A DNA stretch of 64,000 bases from Burkholderia sp. WP9. Lineage in GTDB: Bacteria; Pseudomonadota; Gammaproteobacteria; Burkholderiales; Burkholderiaceae. Below the pieces are notes generated by a model. That model was not told the DNA's origin, made no database searches, and saw nothing but the letters and a program-made list of their open reading frames with translations. Every line of letters starts with the position of its first letter. Within the stretch, counting starts at the first letter, position 1. Both the position numbers and the translations under genes were made by a program. The DNA is taken from contig NZ_FNTG01000001.1 in the NCBI RefSeq assembly GCF_900104795.1, positions 2,728,001 to 2,792,000 on the forward strand. Direction: 5' to 3'. Below, piece after piece: positions 49,177 to 58,507 of this stretch.

Positions 49177-49692
49177 CGTCGATGACCTGTTCCATTCGTA
49201 GCGGCGTGTGCCAAGGTACTTGTCGCCTCAGTCATGCAGCCAACGGCTGTTTAAATCTGGCGTGCGAGGCCATCGTGACGACTGACTCGCGCTCCGCATC
49301 GAGGGTGACGGCGCCGACTGGCGTCCAGTCTCGCGTGCAGCGTGACCAATGTGCTAGGTTGCGTTCTCGCATCTTGTCCAGCCCGCGCCGCAATCTTGAG
49401 CCTAGCGGCGGCCATCGCTGCCAGTCGATCTTCCCGCCGCCGGATGTTCTGCGGCAGACTCACCCCTTCCGGACATGGTTTCTTCAGGCCGGTTTGGTCT
49501 GATGGCGCACAGATCGCACCATTCAAATCAATAACACTGAGACTCTCGTAGCGCGGGAAATATGCTCGGGGAAAGGCCATAAAACGAATTCGTCAAGCGA
49601 TGTATCGAGGGCCTGTGCGAAATCTGCATCCGTCGTATTGCGTCCGTGCGCATCAACGACGGATATTTCAACGGCCTGTTAAAGGGGATAAG
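49177..49692. other. Region upstream of the carrier-protein gene, containing duplicated block A
   Basis: No gene. It contains the block shared with 52891-53175. The ACP promoter is expected between the block and 49692. Confidence 0.45.
49414..49567. repeat. Duplicated block A (upstream of ACP gene)
   Basis: About 150 bases that recur, with roughly 90% identity by eye, at 52891-53175. There the block is split by about 130 extra bases. On the minus strand both copies read a conserved peptide (GVSLPQxIRRREDRLA) with mostly first- and third-position changes. This suggests a decayed coding sequence, perhaps from an IS1182-type transposase. Confidence 0.65.
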
Positions 49693-49971
49693 ATGAAAGC
49701 CGAGTTGCGCCGAGTTCTTTCCGAAACCGCGTGCCTTGACGTGCCGGTCGAAACATTGAGCGACACGGACGACCTTTACGCCGCTGGATTGTCCTCGCTC
49801 GGCACGGTCCGTGTGATGCTGGCCGTTGAAGACGCTTTGGGCATAGAAGTACCTGGCGAGTTGATTACGTTTAAGCTGTTTCAATGTATCGATTCGATCG
49901 CGTGCGCGCTTGCTCCGCTCGTACCGGAGAAGTTGGCCGCACGCCGGGAGTCCGTGGCTGCGCGGCCATAA
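49693..49971 (+). CDS. Stand-alone acyl carrier protein
   Basis: 92-residue phosphopantetheine-binding protein. The helix II motif is DDLYAAGLSSLGTVRVMLAV, with the attachment serine at residue 35 in GLSSLG (Asp of the usual DSL replaced by Ser34). AAAGGGG precedes the ATG. It starts a tight run with the double hydrolase, whose ATG follows the ACP stop by 2 bases. Together with the adenylation enzyme at 53288 it forms a possible loading pair, as in exosortase-A-associated loci. The substrate carried is unknown. Confidence 0.85.
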   Translation: MKAELRRVLSETACLDVPVETLSDTDDLYAAGLSSLGTVRVMLAVEDALGIEVPGELITFKLFQCIDSIACALAPLVPEKLAARRESVAARP

Positions 49972-49973
49972 CC

Positions 49974-51791
49974 ATGGCAGGCAATCCTACGATGAGGCCA
50001 GTCACCTTTGGTTGCTGCTACGGGTGGCTGCACCTGCCGGCAAGCCGCAGCGCCACGACGGGCGTCGTGCTGTGCAGCCCGTTCGGCTACGACGCGCTAT
50101 GCGTCCACCGCGGCTGGCGCGACTTTGCCATTGCATTGACGGTGTTCTGCGGGATTCCGGTTATTCGCTTCGACTATCCGGGAGCCGGAGATTCGGGCGG
50201 TAATGAGGAAGACCCGCAGCGCTTTCGCACATGGATCGATAGTGTCAAGGCTGCGGCGCAGTATCTGCGGGCCACGACCGGCGTGACACGCCTGATTTTG
50301 TGCGGGCTGCGTCTAGGAGCGACGTTGGCCGTCCTGGCGGCCGAAGAACTGGACGGCGTCGATAGCCTGGTTTTGATGGTGCCCGTCATCGCTGGCAAGC
50401 GATATATACGGGAACTGGGCATGCAGCATCAAAGCTGGCTCAAGTCCCCAATGGGTAGCGAAAGCGCCGAGCCGTACGACTACGGGCGCGCCGTGGGCGC
50501 GTTCGGATTTCAGCTGTACACCGACACGCTCGAGCAACTCGCTAAGGTCAACCTCGTCCACCGCGCGCGGGCCCCCGCGCCCCGCGTGTTGCTGCATGAT
50601 ATTTGCGACAGCGTATCAATGAACCAGCTGGTCGAGCGTTACCGCGGTCACGGTGCGAGAGCAGACGTTCAGATTTTTCCTGAGTACGACAAGTTCCTGG
50701 TCGACGCTCGGCTTAGCGCCCCCCCCCAGCGAGCATTCGACAGTGCGCTCGAATGGCTCGGCTTCCCGTCCGGGACGATGGCGGCGCCCGCTGTTGAGAT
50801 ACTTGCTCCGGCCGCCGACGCACGGATCAATTTTTCGGCCGGTCATGAAACGCCAGTTGTCTTCGGAGACGGGCGCTATGTCGGCGTATTTTGCCAGCCG
50901 CGCTGCGCGCTCGAGTCCGCTCCCGCTGTGCTGTTCGTCAATGCCGGGGCCAGTCATCGCATCGGCGACGGACGGCTGGCCGTACTGATGGCGCGACGGC
51001 TTGCCGGGCAAGGAATCGCCTCGTTACGCATGGATCTTGGCGGCATCGGCGATAGTCTTCGTCACGAAAACGCGCCGACGCTGGAAGCCGAATACACCCT
51101 ACATTCGGTCACCGACGCGACAGCAGGAGTGGAATGGCTGATGGCGGCCGGACACCGGGAAGTCGTCATGTTCGGCGTCTGCTCGGGTGCATACGTCGGC
51201 ATTCACACGGCGTTAGCGCATCCTCGTGTGGTGGGCTGCATGTTGGTTAACTTGCCGTTTTTCTTATGGGGCGCCCCACAAACGAAGCCGGGCGCTCTCC
51301 CTTTCGAATCGAATCGGGCGTACTGGCGTGCGTTCCGCAGCCCCCATAAGGTGCTCCGGCTGCTTACCGGACGCGCAAATGGGCTAGTGAAGGCCAAGGA
51401 GCTGGCACGCCGCTGGAACGCGCGCCTGACTTCGGTCGCCATGAGTCCGTTCGAAGGCCGGTTTGGCATCAATACTTCGACTGGTGAGATCCGCCACTTC
51501 ATCATGGGCCTTGAGCGCAAGGGCGTGCAAACGTCGCTGGTGTATGGTTCGCTCGATGCGGGGCGCGATGAGCTCGAGATTCATTTTGGACCGGGCGGTC
51601 GCCAACTCGAAAAGCTGACGAACGTTACGGTAGAGATTTTCAAGGGAGTGGATCACTCGTTGTTCTCGCACACAGCGCGTAACGTCGTGATGGCTCATTG
51701 CGAGGAATTTTTGCGCGAGAGGGCGCTCGATGCCGGCACGCCGGTACCTAGGCCCGTGGCATGGACCGAAGCTGATGGATGTTCGCCGTAA
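49974..51791 (+). CDS. Fused double alpha/beta hydrolase, XrtA-associated hydrolase 2/1-like
   Basis: 605-residue protein of two alpha/beta-hydrolase units. Unit 1 (about 10-270) has FDYPGAGDSGG and the nucleophile elbow GLRLG at 111-115, where Arg113 replaces the nucleophile, so it is probably non-hydrolytic. Unit 2 (about 295-590) has MDLGGIGDSLRH and the elbow GVCSG at 401-405 with Cys403, and GVDHSLFSH supplying a histidine. Separate proteins with this elbow pattern are known as exosortase A-associated hydrolases 2 and 1. Here they are one chain. An ATG at 49992 is an alternative start. The partner may be acyl or aminoacyl groups on the neighbouring ACP (inference). Confidence 0.75.
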   Translation: MAGNPTMRPVTFGCCYGWLHLPASRSATTGVVLCSPFGYDALCVHRGWRDFAIALTVFCGIPVIRFDYPGAGDSGGNEEDPQRFRTWIDSVKAAAQYLRATTGVTRLILCGLRLGATLAVLAAEELDGVDSLVLMVPVIAGKRYIRELGMQHQSWLKSPMGSESAEPYDYGRAVGAFGFQLYTDTLEQLAKVNLVHRARAPAPRVLLHDICDSVSMNQLVERYRGHGARADVQIFPEYDKFLVDARLSAPPQRAFDSALEWLGFPSGTMAAPAVEILAPAADARINFSAGHETPVVFGDGRYVGVFCQPRCALESAPAVLFVNAGASHRIGDGRLAVLMARRLAGQGIASLRMDLGGIGDSLRHENAPTLEAEYTLHSVTDATAGVEWLMAAGHREVVMFGVCSGAYVGIHTALAHPRVVGCMLVNLPFFLWGAPQTKPGALPFESNRAYWRAFRSPHKVLRLLTGRANGLVKAKELARRWNARLTSVAMSPFEGRFGINTSTGEIRHFIMGLERKGVQTSLVYGSLDAGRDELEIHFGPGGRQLEKLTNVTVEIFKGVDHSLFSHTARNVVMAHCEEFLRERALDAGTPVPRPVAWTEADGCSP

Positions 51792-51907
51792 GGGGTTGCA
51801 ATCCGACGCGGAGTGGCGTTTGCCGTCGGATTATCAACGGAACAGGCGATAGCTCGCCAGCATGCTTCTCAGAAGCAATCATGATCCACATTAGTCGGTG
51901 ACCCAAA

Positions 51908-52717
51908 GTGATCGATATTAGTGAGCTCGACCTAATACAAGGGGCGACGGCCAGAGCGCTCTTGGAAATAGAGCGATCGATATGCCCGTCCACCGAGATC
52001 GACTCGATTTCGGACGCGCCTCTTCGCGCGACTTTCGGGGCCGGACTCGCATGGATCCAGCGGTTCATCATGCAACCGCATCCCGATTTGGGGCGCAGGG
52101 GGCCGGTTTGCCCGTTTGCGCGGCCCGCCCACGAAGCGAGGGCAATGCACTTCTGTGCATTAGATGTCGGCGAGATGAGCTTCGATGTATTCATCGACGT
52201 CATGATGCGCTTGACATACTTTTTTAACAGGGTTGCCGGGAACATATCGGGACGCTCGGATCTGCTATCGCTGTGCGTCTTTCCAAGAAATCTTCGGGAG
52301 GAGTCGTACTACAAGTTCATAGACTGCGCGCACTCGATGTTGAAGCCGTTTTATATGAACGCTGGATTGATGCTTGGCGAATTCCATCCGCTAAGCGCCG
52401 TTCGCGGTGCTCACTCGCAAATGATTTTCCCTATGCGATCCGATGTACCGATTTTTGTCATTCGGTCGATCGCGTCACACGATATTTCATTCATTGACCG
52501 TCAATCAGGGGCGCTCGGTATTCGCATCCACGAACTCGAATGCTATCTGCGCGGCGTGGGCGATCTATTGCCGCCTAGCGAAGCGACTCGCATAGAAGAT
52601 CGCATCGAAGAACTCAAGTCTAAATTGCTTGGGAATGAAGATTTCGATGCGCGGCAAACATCCGCGGCGACGGCTCTAGGGTTGTTAACTTCTCCTTCCG
52701 CAGGAGCAACGTCGTAA
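51908..52717 (+). CDS. DUF6875-like protein of unknown function
   Basis: 269-residue soluble protein, GTG start with weak ribosome site. The block FIMQPHPDLGRRGPVCPFAR and later LMLGEFHP and RSDVPIFVIRSI match what I recall of the DUF6875 family, often encoded beside carrier-protein or peptide-synthesis genes. A conserved Cys-Pro-Phe motif and histidines could bind metal. Function is not known. It lies 116 bases after the double hydrolase and before duplicated block B. Confidence 0.65.
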   Translation: MIDISELDLIQGATARALLEIERSICPSTEIDSISDAPLRATFGAGLAWIQRFIMQPHPDLGRRGPVCPFARPAHEARAMHFCALDVGEMSFDVFIDVMMRLTYFFNRVAGNISGRSDLLSLCVFPRNLREESYYKFIDCAHSMLKPFYMNAGLMLGEFHPLSAVRGAHSQMIFPMRSDVPIFVIRSIASHDISFIDRQSGALGIRIHELECYLRGVGDLLPPSEATRIEDRIEELKSKLLGNEDFDARQTSAATALGLLTSPSAGATS

Positions 52718-53287
52718 GTGTTCGAAATTCAAGGCATTGCGCCGCATGGCCATCTGGCAGGTTGCAGCGCTTATGGCGGTGGTGCTGACCTACAACGCCG
52801 TCTAATTGCTGCAATCCCAGCCGCCAGTGCGGTTTCGGCGTTCGACCGTTCGCGAGACACTCACGATCTGCTGTACCCGCGGCTGCCAGTCATCTGCCAG
52901 CCGATCTTCCCGCCGCCTGATCTTCTGCGGCAGACTCACCCCGTCCGGACATGGTTTCTTCAGGCCGGTTTGGTTTGATGACGCACAGATCGCACCATTG
53001 CAAATCAATAACGTTGAGACTCAAGCGCAGCGTTGTATTCCATGATTTAATTAAATAACACAACATGAACTGATCTATTGGAGATTGAACATTGAGGCAT
53101 GCTTATAGATGCATCAAACCCTTCTGGCTCGCATGTGGACCAGTTTGACCGCCTCGTAGCGCGGGAAATATGCTCAAAACATTGGAAGACGACGTCGGCA
53201 AGGCGAAACGCCGACTGACTCCCCTTGGTGGGCTTCGATTGCCTTACTAAAAAATGGTCAGAATTTGTGTGCTACGGAGTCCATCAG
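52718..53287. other. Region upstream of the adenylation gene, containing duplicated block B
   Basis: Non-coding except for the block described separately. Includes about 130 bases (53023-53152), AT-rich in part, that are absent from block A. GGAG lies before the ATG at 53288. Confidence 0.45.
52891..53175. repeat. Duplicated block B (upstream of adenylation gene), interrupted
   Basis: 52891-53022 corresponds to 49414-49545, and 53153-53175 matches 49545-49567 exactly. The intervening 130 bases are unique to this copy. Confidence 0.65.
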
Positions 53288-54856
53288 ATGTTGCAATCCT
53301 ACTTCTTCGATTCTGCTACGGACCGGTCGGACAGCCCTGCGTTATGGCTCGATGAGCGTCTTTACAGCTACAGCGAAATAGAAACTCGGGCACGTCGCGT
53401 GTCTGCGGGACTGGCAGCGGTTGCACGGAGCGGCGACACGGGCCGATGTTTGCTGTTTGGACATCGCAGCGTCGCCGCCTATGTTGGCGTGCTGGGAATT
53501 CTCGACGCCGGTATGGCCTATGTGCCACTCAACCCAAAGATGCCGGCTACGCGGATCGCAGCCATCATCGAGCGGTCCGGTGCGCCGTTGATGCTGGTCG
53601 ATCGGGGTTGCGCCGCGTCACTCGATGAAGTGCTGTCCTTGCTCGACGAACGCCCACAAATTTTCCTGCTCGACGAAGACGCGGACGAATCGCATCTGCC
53701 CCCCGCTCTTTCGCCGCTGCCAGCCGCGCCGTATGTGCAACATCAGGGCGCCCTGCACGACATCGCTTACATACTCTTTACGTCGGGCTCAACGGGAGCA
53801 CCGAAGGGTGTGCCGATCACGCATGCGAATGCCGATGCGTATGTGAAGGGCCAATTGCAACTGGTCGATAAAGTGCGCGATGCGCGTTATGTGCAGCTAT
53901 GCGAGTTGAGCTTCGATCCATCCGTGCACGACATGTTCGTCTGCTGGGCGAACGGCGGCTGTCTGTACGTGCCTGAAACCGTCGATCCCGTCTATAACGC
54001 TGGCTTCATCCAGACTCACCAGATTACACATTGGAATAGCGTGCCTTCAGTAGCCGGCTTCATGCAGCAAATGCGCAAGCTGACACCGGGTGCATTCCCA
54101 AGTCTTCGAGTGTCGATGTTCGGCGGCGAGCCGTTGCCTCGCTCGCTGGCGCAGGCGTGGATGCGGGCCACGCCGAACGGCCGGCTCCTGCACATGTACG
54201 GGCCGACTGAAGCGACCATCGCCAGCACGTGCTTCGAGGTCACCACCGAACTTCTCGACGACCCGCAGCACACGGTCATCCCGATTGGCTGGGCGCTCCC
54301 GGGGGTGGAACTGCTGATCGTGGATGCCCAGCTCGAACCAGTAGCTACGGAGCAGACGGGCGAATTGCTGATTGGTGGCCCGCAGCTTGCTGGCAGCTAT
54401 CTGTCGACTGACGAACCCGGCAATAGAAGGTTCATTGCGAAGACTTATCCGGGTCTGTGTGCGCATCGCTGGTATCGATCCTGCGACGCCGCGCGCGCAA
54501 CGACGCAACACGGAATCGTGTTTCAGGGACGTCTCGATACGCAGGTAAAGATTCGCGGCAACCGGCTCGAGCTAGAAGAAGTCGAACATGTCGTGCAAGC
54601 GTCCAGCCATGCTGCGCTGTGCGCGGTTGTCCCCTGGCCGCTCGACGAAGTCGGGCGAGCAACCGGCCTCGTCGCCTTCGTGACAAACCCCCAGCTTGAG
54701 ATCGCGGTTGTTCTGCGGGCGTGCCGGCAGCGCTTGCCGGTCTACGCGGTGCCGCAACGGATCGTTGTCATTGACGCGTTCCCGCTTACAGTGAACGGTA
54801 AAATCGACAGAAAGGCACTCGCCGGACAGTGTGCACGCGGCGATGTCACCGCATGA
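53288..54856 (+). CDS. Stand-alone AMP-forming adenylation enzyme (NRPS A-domain / acyl-ACP ligase type)
   Basis: 522-residue ANL-superfamily enzyme. Core motifs in order: A3 YILFTSGSTGAPKGVPITHA, A4/A5 MFGGEPLPRSL and MYGPTEATIAST, A7 as YRSCD (Gly of YRTGD replaced by Cys), A8 GRLDTQVKIRGNRLELEEVE, and A10 NGKIDRKAL with the catalytic lysine. There is no fused carrier or condensation domain, so it likely loads an amino or carboxylic acid onto the ACP at 49693. GGAG precedes the ATG; upstream in-frame codons were rejected because they precede the family start. Similar ligases occur in exosortase A loci. Confidence 0.85.
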   Translation: MLQSYFFDSATDRSDSPALWLDERLYSYSEIETRARRVSAGLAAVARSGDTGRCLLFGHRSVAAYVGVLGILDAGMAYVPLNPKMPATRIAAIIERSGAPLMLVDRGCAASLDEVLSLLDERPQIFLLDEDADESHLPPALSPLPAAPYVQHQGALHDIAYILFTSGSTGAPKGVPITHANADAYVKGQLQLVDKVRDARYVQLCELSFDPSVHDMFVCWANGGCLYVPETVDPVYNAGFIQTHQITHWNSVPSVAGFMQQMRKLTPGAFPSLRVSMFGGEPLPRSLAQAWMRATPNGRLLHMYGPTEATIASTCFEVTTELLDDPQHTVIPIGWALPGVELLIVDAQLEPVATEQTGELLIGGPQLAGSYLSTDEPGNRRFIAKTYPGLCAHRWYRSCDAARATTQHGIVFQGRLDTQVKIRGNRLELEEVEHVVQASSHAALCAVVPWPLDEVGRATGLVAFVTNPQLEIAVVLRACRQRLPVYAVPQRIVVIDAFPLTVNGKIDRKALAGQCARGDVTA

Positions 54857-55121
54857 CGTTTATGCACTGGACCCCAGTGCAGAGTAGTAGTCACGCTGCA
54901 GCCGTCGTACTCGATGCATGACACCCATGCGTTGACGATAGTCGGACGGTCAACGGACAAGACGAGTAGGAGCCTAGGAGGTTGCGCGGCAGACTAGTTT
55001 TGAGCTGACAGCGGGACGCCGCAGCGTCCTGCATCGCGACCGCCTTCGGTTTGGCGCGCCGACCTGCCAAAGAATGCCGTGATCGACGACGATATTGCGT
55101 AAAATGGCCTTCTTTCGGGGC

Positions 55122-56434
55122 TTACGCGTACATCATTTTCGCCATTCGGCGCAGGTTCAACGCCGTGCAGACGAGCTTCCACTCGGCCTGGGCCTTGGCC
55201 AGTCCGCGCATGCTGAATTGGCGGAGCCCGAACACGCTTTTTACCCAGGCGTTTGGCGGCTCGGATAGCCATTTGCGTTTGCGATAGGCGGCCTGTGTTT
55301 CGGCAGACGTGAATTTTTCAGCCATCGCGGCGCACAGCGGCCGCTTGCTGGCATCGATCTTCGCGTCCTGTTTGCCCTCGCGTCCGAGCGCCACGATCAG
55401 CTCGGCCGGATGCTCGCGCAATTGTTCGAACGTCGCTTCCGCCCGGTAGCCCGCGTCGGCAAGGACTTGCTTGGGATCGGCGCCGGCGTCGCGCAGCACG
55501 GCAGCAAGAACGGTTGGCAATTGGCCGCTGTCGGCGGCACTGTTGCCCAGTTCGGCCGCGACGATGATGTGGGCAGCCTCGTCGACCGCAGCTTGCGCGT
55601 CGTAGGAATGGTCAAAGCCGCCGCCGGCATGCTTCATGATCCGGCTTTCCGGATCGGCGAAATTTTCCTGTGCGTCGGGCTTCGGCTCGCCGAACTTGTA
55701 CTTGAAGCGCGACTTCTTTTTCGGCTCTGCGTCGGCGTCCGGCGGCGCATCGTCGTCACTGCGACCGCGCGCGATGCGATATCAGTCTGACGCTGGCGCT
55801 CTTCCAGGTGTGCGCGTGCAGCGCGAATCACCGCCAGGCGATCCTCGCGCCGCGTGATCTCGGCCGGGATATCCAGCTCCGGCTCATTTTTCTCGGCGAC
55901 GTCGGCCGCCTTCGCTTTTGCCAGCAGAGCGTCGATCTGCTCTTTCAGCTCAAGCTCGAGCTTCTTCATCCGCTCGTAGCTCATCGCCTTATGGCGCGAT
56001 GCGTTGGCCTTGATCTTGGTGCCGTCGACCGCGACCGTGCCGAGCTTAACCAGGCCGCACTCCCTGGCCAGTTTCACCACCTGCACGAACAAGTCCGACA
56101 GTTCTTTGAGGTGAAAGGCGCGGAAGTCGCACAGCGTCCGGTGCGCCGGATAGTTGCCCGCCGCCAGGACCCGGAACGCGACATCCTCATGCAGCTTCCT
56201 GGCCAGCTTGCGCGAGGAAAACACACCGGTCGCGTAGCCATAAACGAGCACCTTGACCATCATCGCCGGATGAAAGGGCTGGTTGCGCGCACCGCCGCCG
56301 GCATACCGCGCGTGGAAGGCGGACAGGTCGAGCGAGTCGACCGTATCGCTGATGAAGTAAGCAAGGTGGCCTTCAGGCAGCCAATCTTGCAGCGCATGGG
56401 GCAGCAGGAACTGCTGTTGTGGATCGTAGGGAAG
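55122..56434 (-). pseudogene. IS1182-family transposase, frameshifted
   Basis: Minus strand: LPYDPQQQFLLPHALQDWLP, YAGGGARNQPFHPAMMVKVL and VDGTKIKANASRHKAMSYER in one frame. After a shift near 55770, DPESRIMKHAGGGFDHSYDA and NAWVKSVFGLRQFSMRGLAK follow to the stop at 55122. A TAA precedes LPYDP, so the start is also lost. It separates the adenylation gene from the toxin-antitoxin relic. Confidence 0.88.
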
Positions 56435-56514
56435 TTAGCTCGTCGTCATCTGCCGACAACACTTACAACAGGCAATCGGATGACCGCGCAACTTCTGCCG
56501 CGCAGACTCCTAGT

Positions 56515-56661
56515 CTACTTTATGCCCGAAGTGTTCAGCTTATTTCCCGGAAAGTCTGCGACGCGGATATACGGAACGCCGTCTTCCAGTGTCGGTGCAA
56601 CCGCCCACTTCGGAACGTGCATGCGATATGCCGTCACTTGGGAAATTCCTTTAAGGATCAT
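56515..56661 (-). pseudogene. RES-domain toxin, truncated
   Basis: 48 codons beginning MILKGISQVTAYRMHVPKWA, the characteristic N-terminus of RES-family NAD-degrading toxins (usually 150-230 residues). After VAPT the sequence diverges and stops. Its ATG overlaps the TGA of the antitoxin-like gene (ATGA), the normal arrangement for Xre-RES pairs. Confidence 0.7.
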
Positions 56662-57076
56662 CCTGCCGCGCCTGCTTCGAAAGATAAAACGTAGCGAAGC
56701 AGGTCGTCAGTGCGGCCATCCGATACCAGCTGTTCTGCAGTCCTGTAGTCAAAAACAGCTAATGGCTCGTTTCGATACCAGAAGAGCGCCTGATTGACGG
56801 CACCAGAGATATCGGTGGCCGCCTGGATAACGCGAAGTGCTTCCCGCAGAAATCGCTGGACACGCTCGGAGGCGGGCGACGGCTCAGCGTATTGCGATGC
56901 ACGAGTGCCTGCTGAGCGAGCGTCTGCAGGTCAATATGAAGAGCCTCGCCAAAGCGACGTGCGGACACGATTGACGCAGCGCTGTCTGGATCACGCAGAG
57001 ACGCCATAAACTGCTCGAAGCTGGCGCCGGCGTTCGGGCGAAGAACAGTTCGGGGCTCATCAATGACGCTCCGCAC
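56658..57076 (-). pseudogene. Xre/MbcA/ParS (DUF2384)-type antitoxin, frameshifted
   Basis: Frame 1 reads DEPRTVLRPNAGASFEQFMA, RRFGEALHIDLQTLAQQALV and RNTLSR. After a shift near 56870 it continues ASERVQRFLREALRVIQAAT, WYRNEPLAVFDYRTAEQLV and RTDDLLRYVLSFEAG to the stop. The second part is the toxin-binding domain of RES antitoxins. A GTG at 57076 is a plausible original start. Confidence 0.7.
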
Positions 57077-57316
57077 ACAATAGTAGCAGAGAAGCGATGA
57101 GAAATCAGAGGGTGCCAAGCGCACCGATCAGTCGAGATCTTGCCGTGAACATCTAGGTGATCGGAAACGACACGCCGCTTGCGAGTATGAGCGCCCGCCG
57201 CCGATTGTTGCATCGGGGCGAGGCGATGAACGTATAACAGTGAACCCACGGACGCCCGGGTAATTCGCAATGTGCGTTTGCGTACCGATGACGTTGTGAG
57301 CAGAGGATAGGCTTAG

Positions 57317-58481
57317 GGCTACGCTGAAGAAGCCACCGTTTTCGCCGACAGCTTGATGCTGAATTCCGGAATGTGAGATCAGCGATGCGACCGGTTCGAT
57401 TTCCCGGCCCTGAAGGGCCTGGCAAGCGGGGCTCTCGACCCATTTCGGCTGCTTATGGACGCACCTGTGCCATCAGCCGCGCGCGGCTCATGTAGATGTT
57501 GGCCAGCGCGAGTGCAGTAAAGGCACGCGTGGCGTTCTTCGCGAGGCCGCGATAGCGCACCTTGCCGAAGCCCCACAGCCGCTTGACCACCGCAAAGACG
57601 TGTTCGACCCGGGCACGAATCTTCGACTTGTTGCGGTTTTTCGAGCGCCTGGTTTCATCGACTTCACCACTGCGATTGCGCACACGCTGGTTGGTGAAGT
57701 CCTTCGCTTTCGGCGCCTTGCTGGCGATGAGTTCCTTCTGGCTCGCATAGGCGCTGTCGCCGTACACACGCCGCTCGTCGCCGTGCAGTAGCGCCGGCAG
57801 CGGATGCTTGTCATGCACGTTTGCCGCCGTCACTACCGCGCTGTGTGCCAGTCCCGTCTGGCTATCCACACCGATGTGCAGCTTCATGCCGAAGTACCAC
57901 TGCTGGCCCTTCCTCGTCTGATGCATTTCGGGGTCTCGTGCCTTGTCCGCATTCTTCGTGGAACTGGGCGCACCGATGATGGTGGCATCCACGATCGTGC
58001 CGGTGCCAACCTTCAGCCCATGCCCTTGCAGTACTTCGCCGACCTTGGAGAACAACTGCTCGCCGAGCTTGTTGCGCTCCAGCAGCCGGCGAAACTTCAA
58101 CAGCGTCGTGCCATCGGGAACCCGCTCGCGCCCCAGGTCAATCCCGACGAATCGCCGCAATGCGGTGCTGTCCAGCAGCGCCTCCTCGCACGCCTCATCC
58201 GCCAGGTTGAACCAGTGCTGCACAAAGTGCATGCGCAGCATGCGCTCCAGACCCACTGGCGGGCGACCGCCTTGACCCTTCGGATAGTACGGCTCGACAA
58301 CCTCGCACAATTGCGCCCACGGCACGATCTGCTCCATCGTCTCAAGGAACACATCGCGTTTGGTTGGCCGACGGTACTGTTCAAATCCGGCGCCTTGATC
58401 GGCCGCCATCGCAAGGGTCTGTTGTTTCATGCACATCTAACGATTGAACGCCCAATGCCGTTGACCTTTTTCAGCGTAGCC
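57317..58481 (-). mobile_element. IS5-family element, copy 2
   Basis: Same 1165-bp length and inverted ends as copy 1. TTAG target duplications lie at 57313-57316 and 58482-58485. Inserted 26 bases upstream of the ATP-grasp start codon. Confidence 0.93.
57453..58436 (-). CDS. IS5-family transposase (copy 2)
   Basis: 327 residues, amino-acid identical to the product of 47922-48905. Intact. Confidence 0.95.
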   Translation of the reverse strand: MCMKQQTLAMAADQGAGFEQYRRPTKRDVFLETMEQIVPWAQLCEVVEPYYPKGQGGRPPVGLERMLRMHFVQHWFNLADEACEEALLDSTALRRFVGIDLGRERVPDGTTLLKFRRLLERNKLGEQLFSKVGEVLQGHGLKVGTGTIVDATIIGAPSSTKNADKARDPEMHQTRKGQQWYFGMKLHIGVDSQTGLAHSAVVTAANVHDKHPLPALLHGDERRVYGDSAYASQKELIASKAPKAKDFTNQRVRNRSGEVDETRRSKNRNKSKIRARVEHVFAVVKRLWGFGKVRYRGLAKNATRAFTALALANIYMSRARLMAQVRP

Positions 58482-58507
58482 TTAGAACGAACAAAGGAAC
58501 CAATCTC

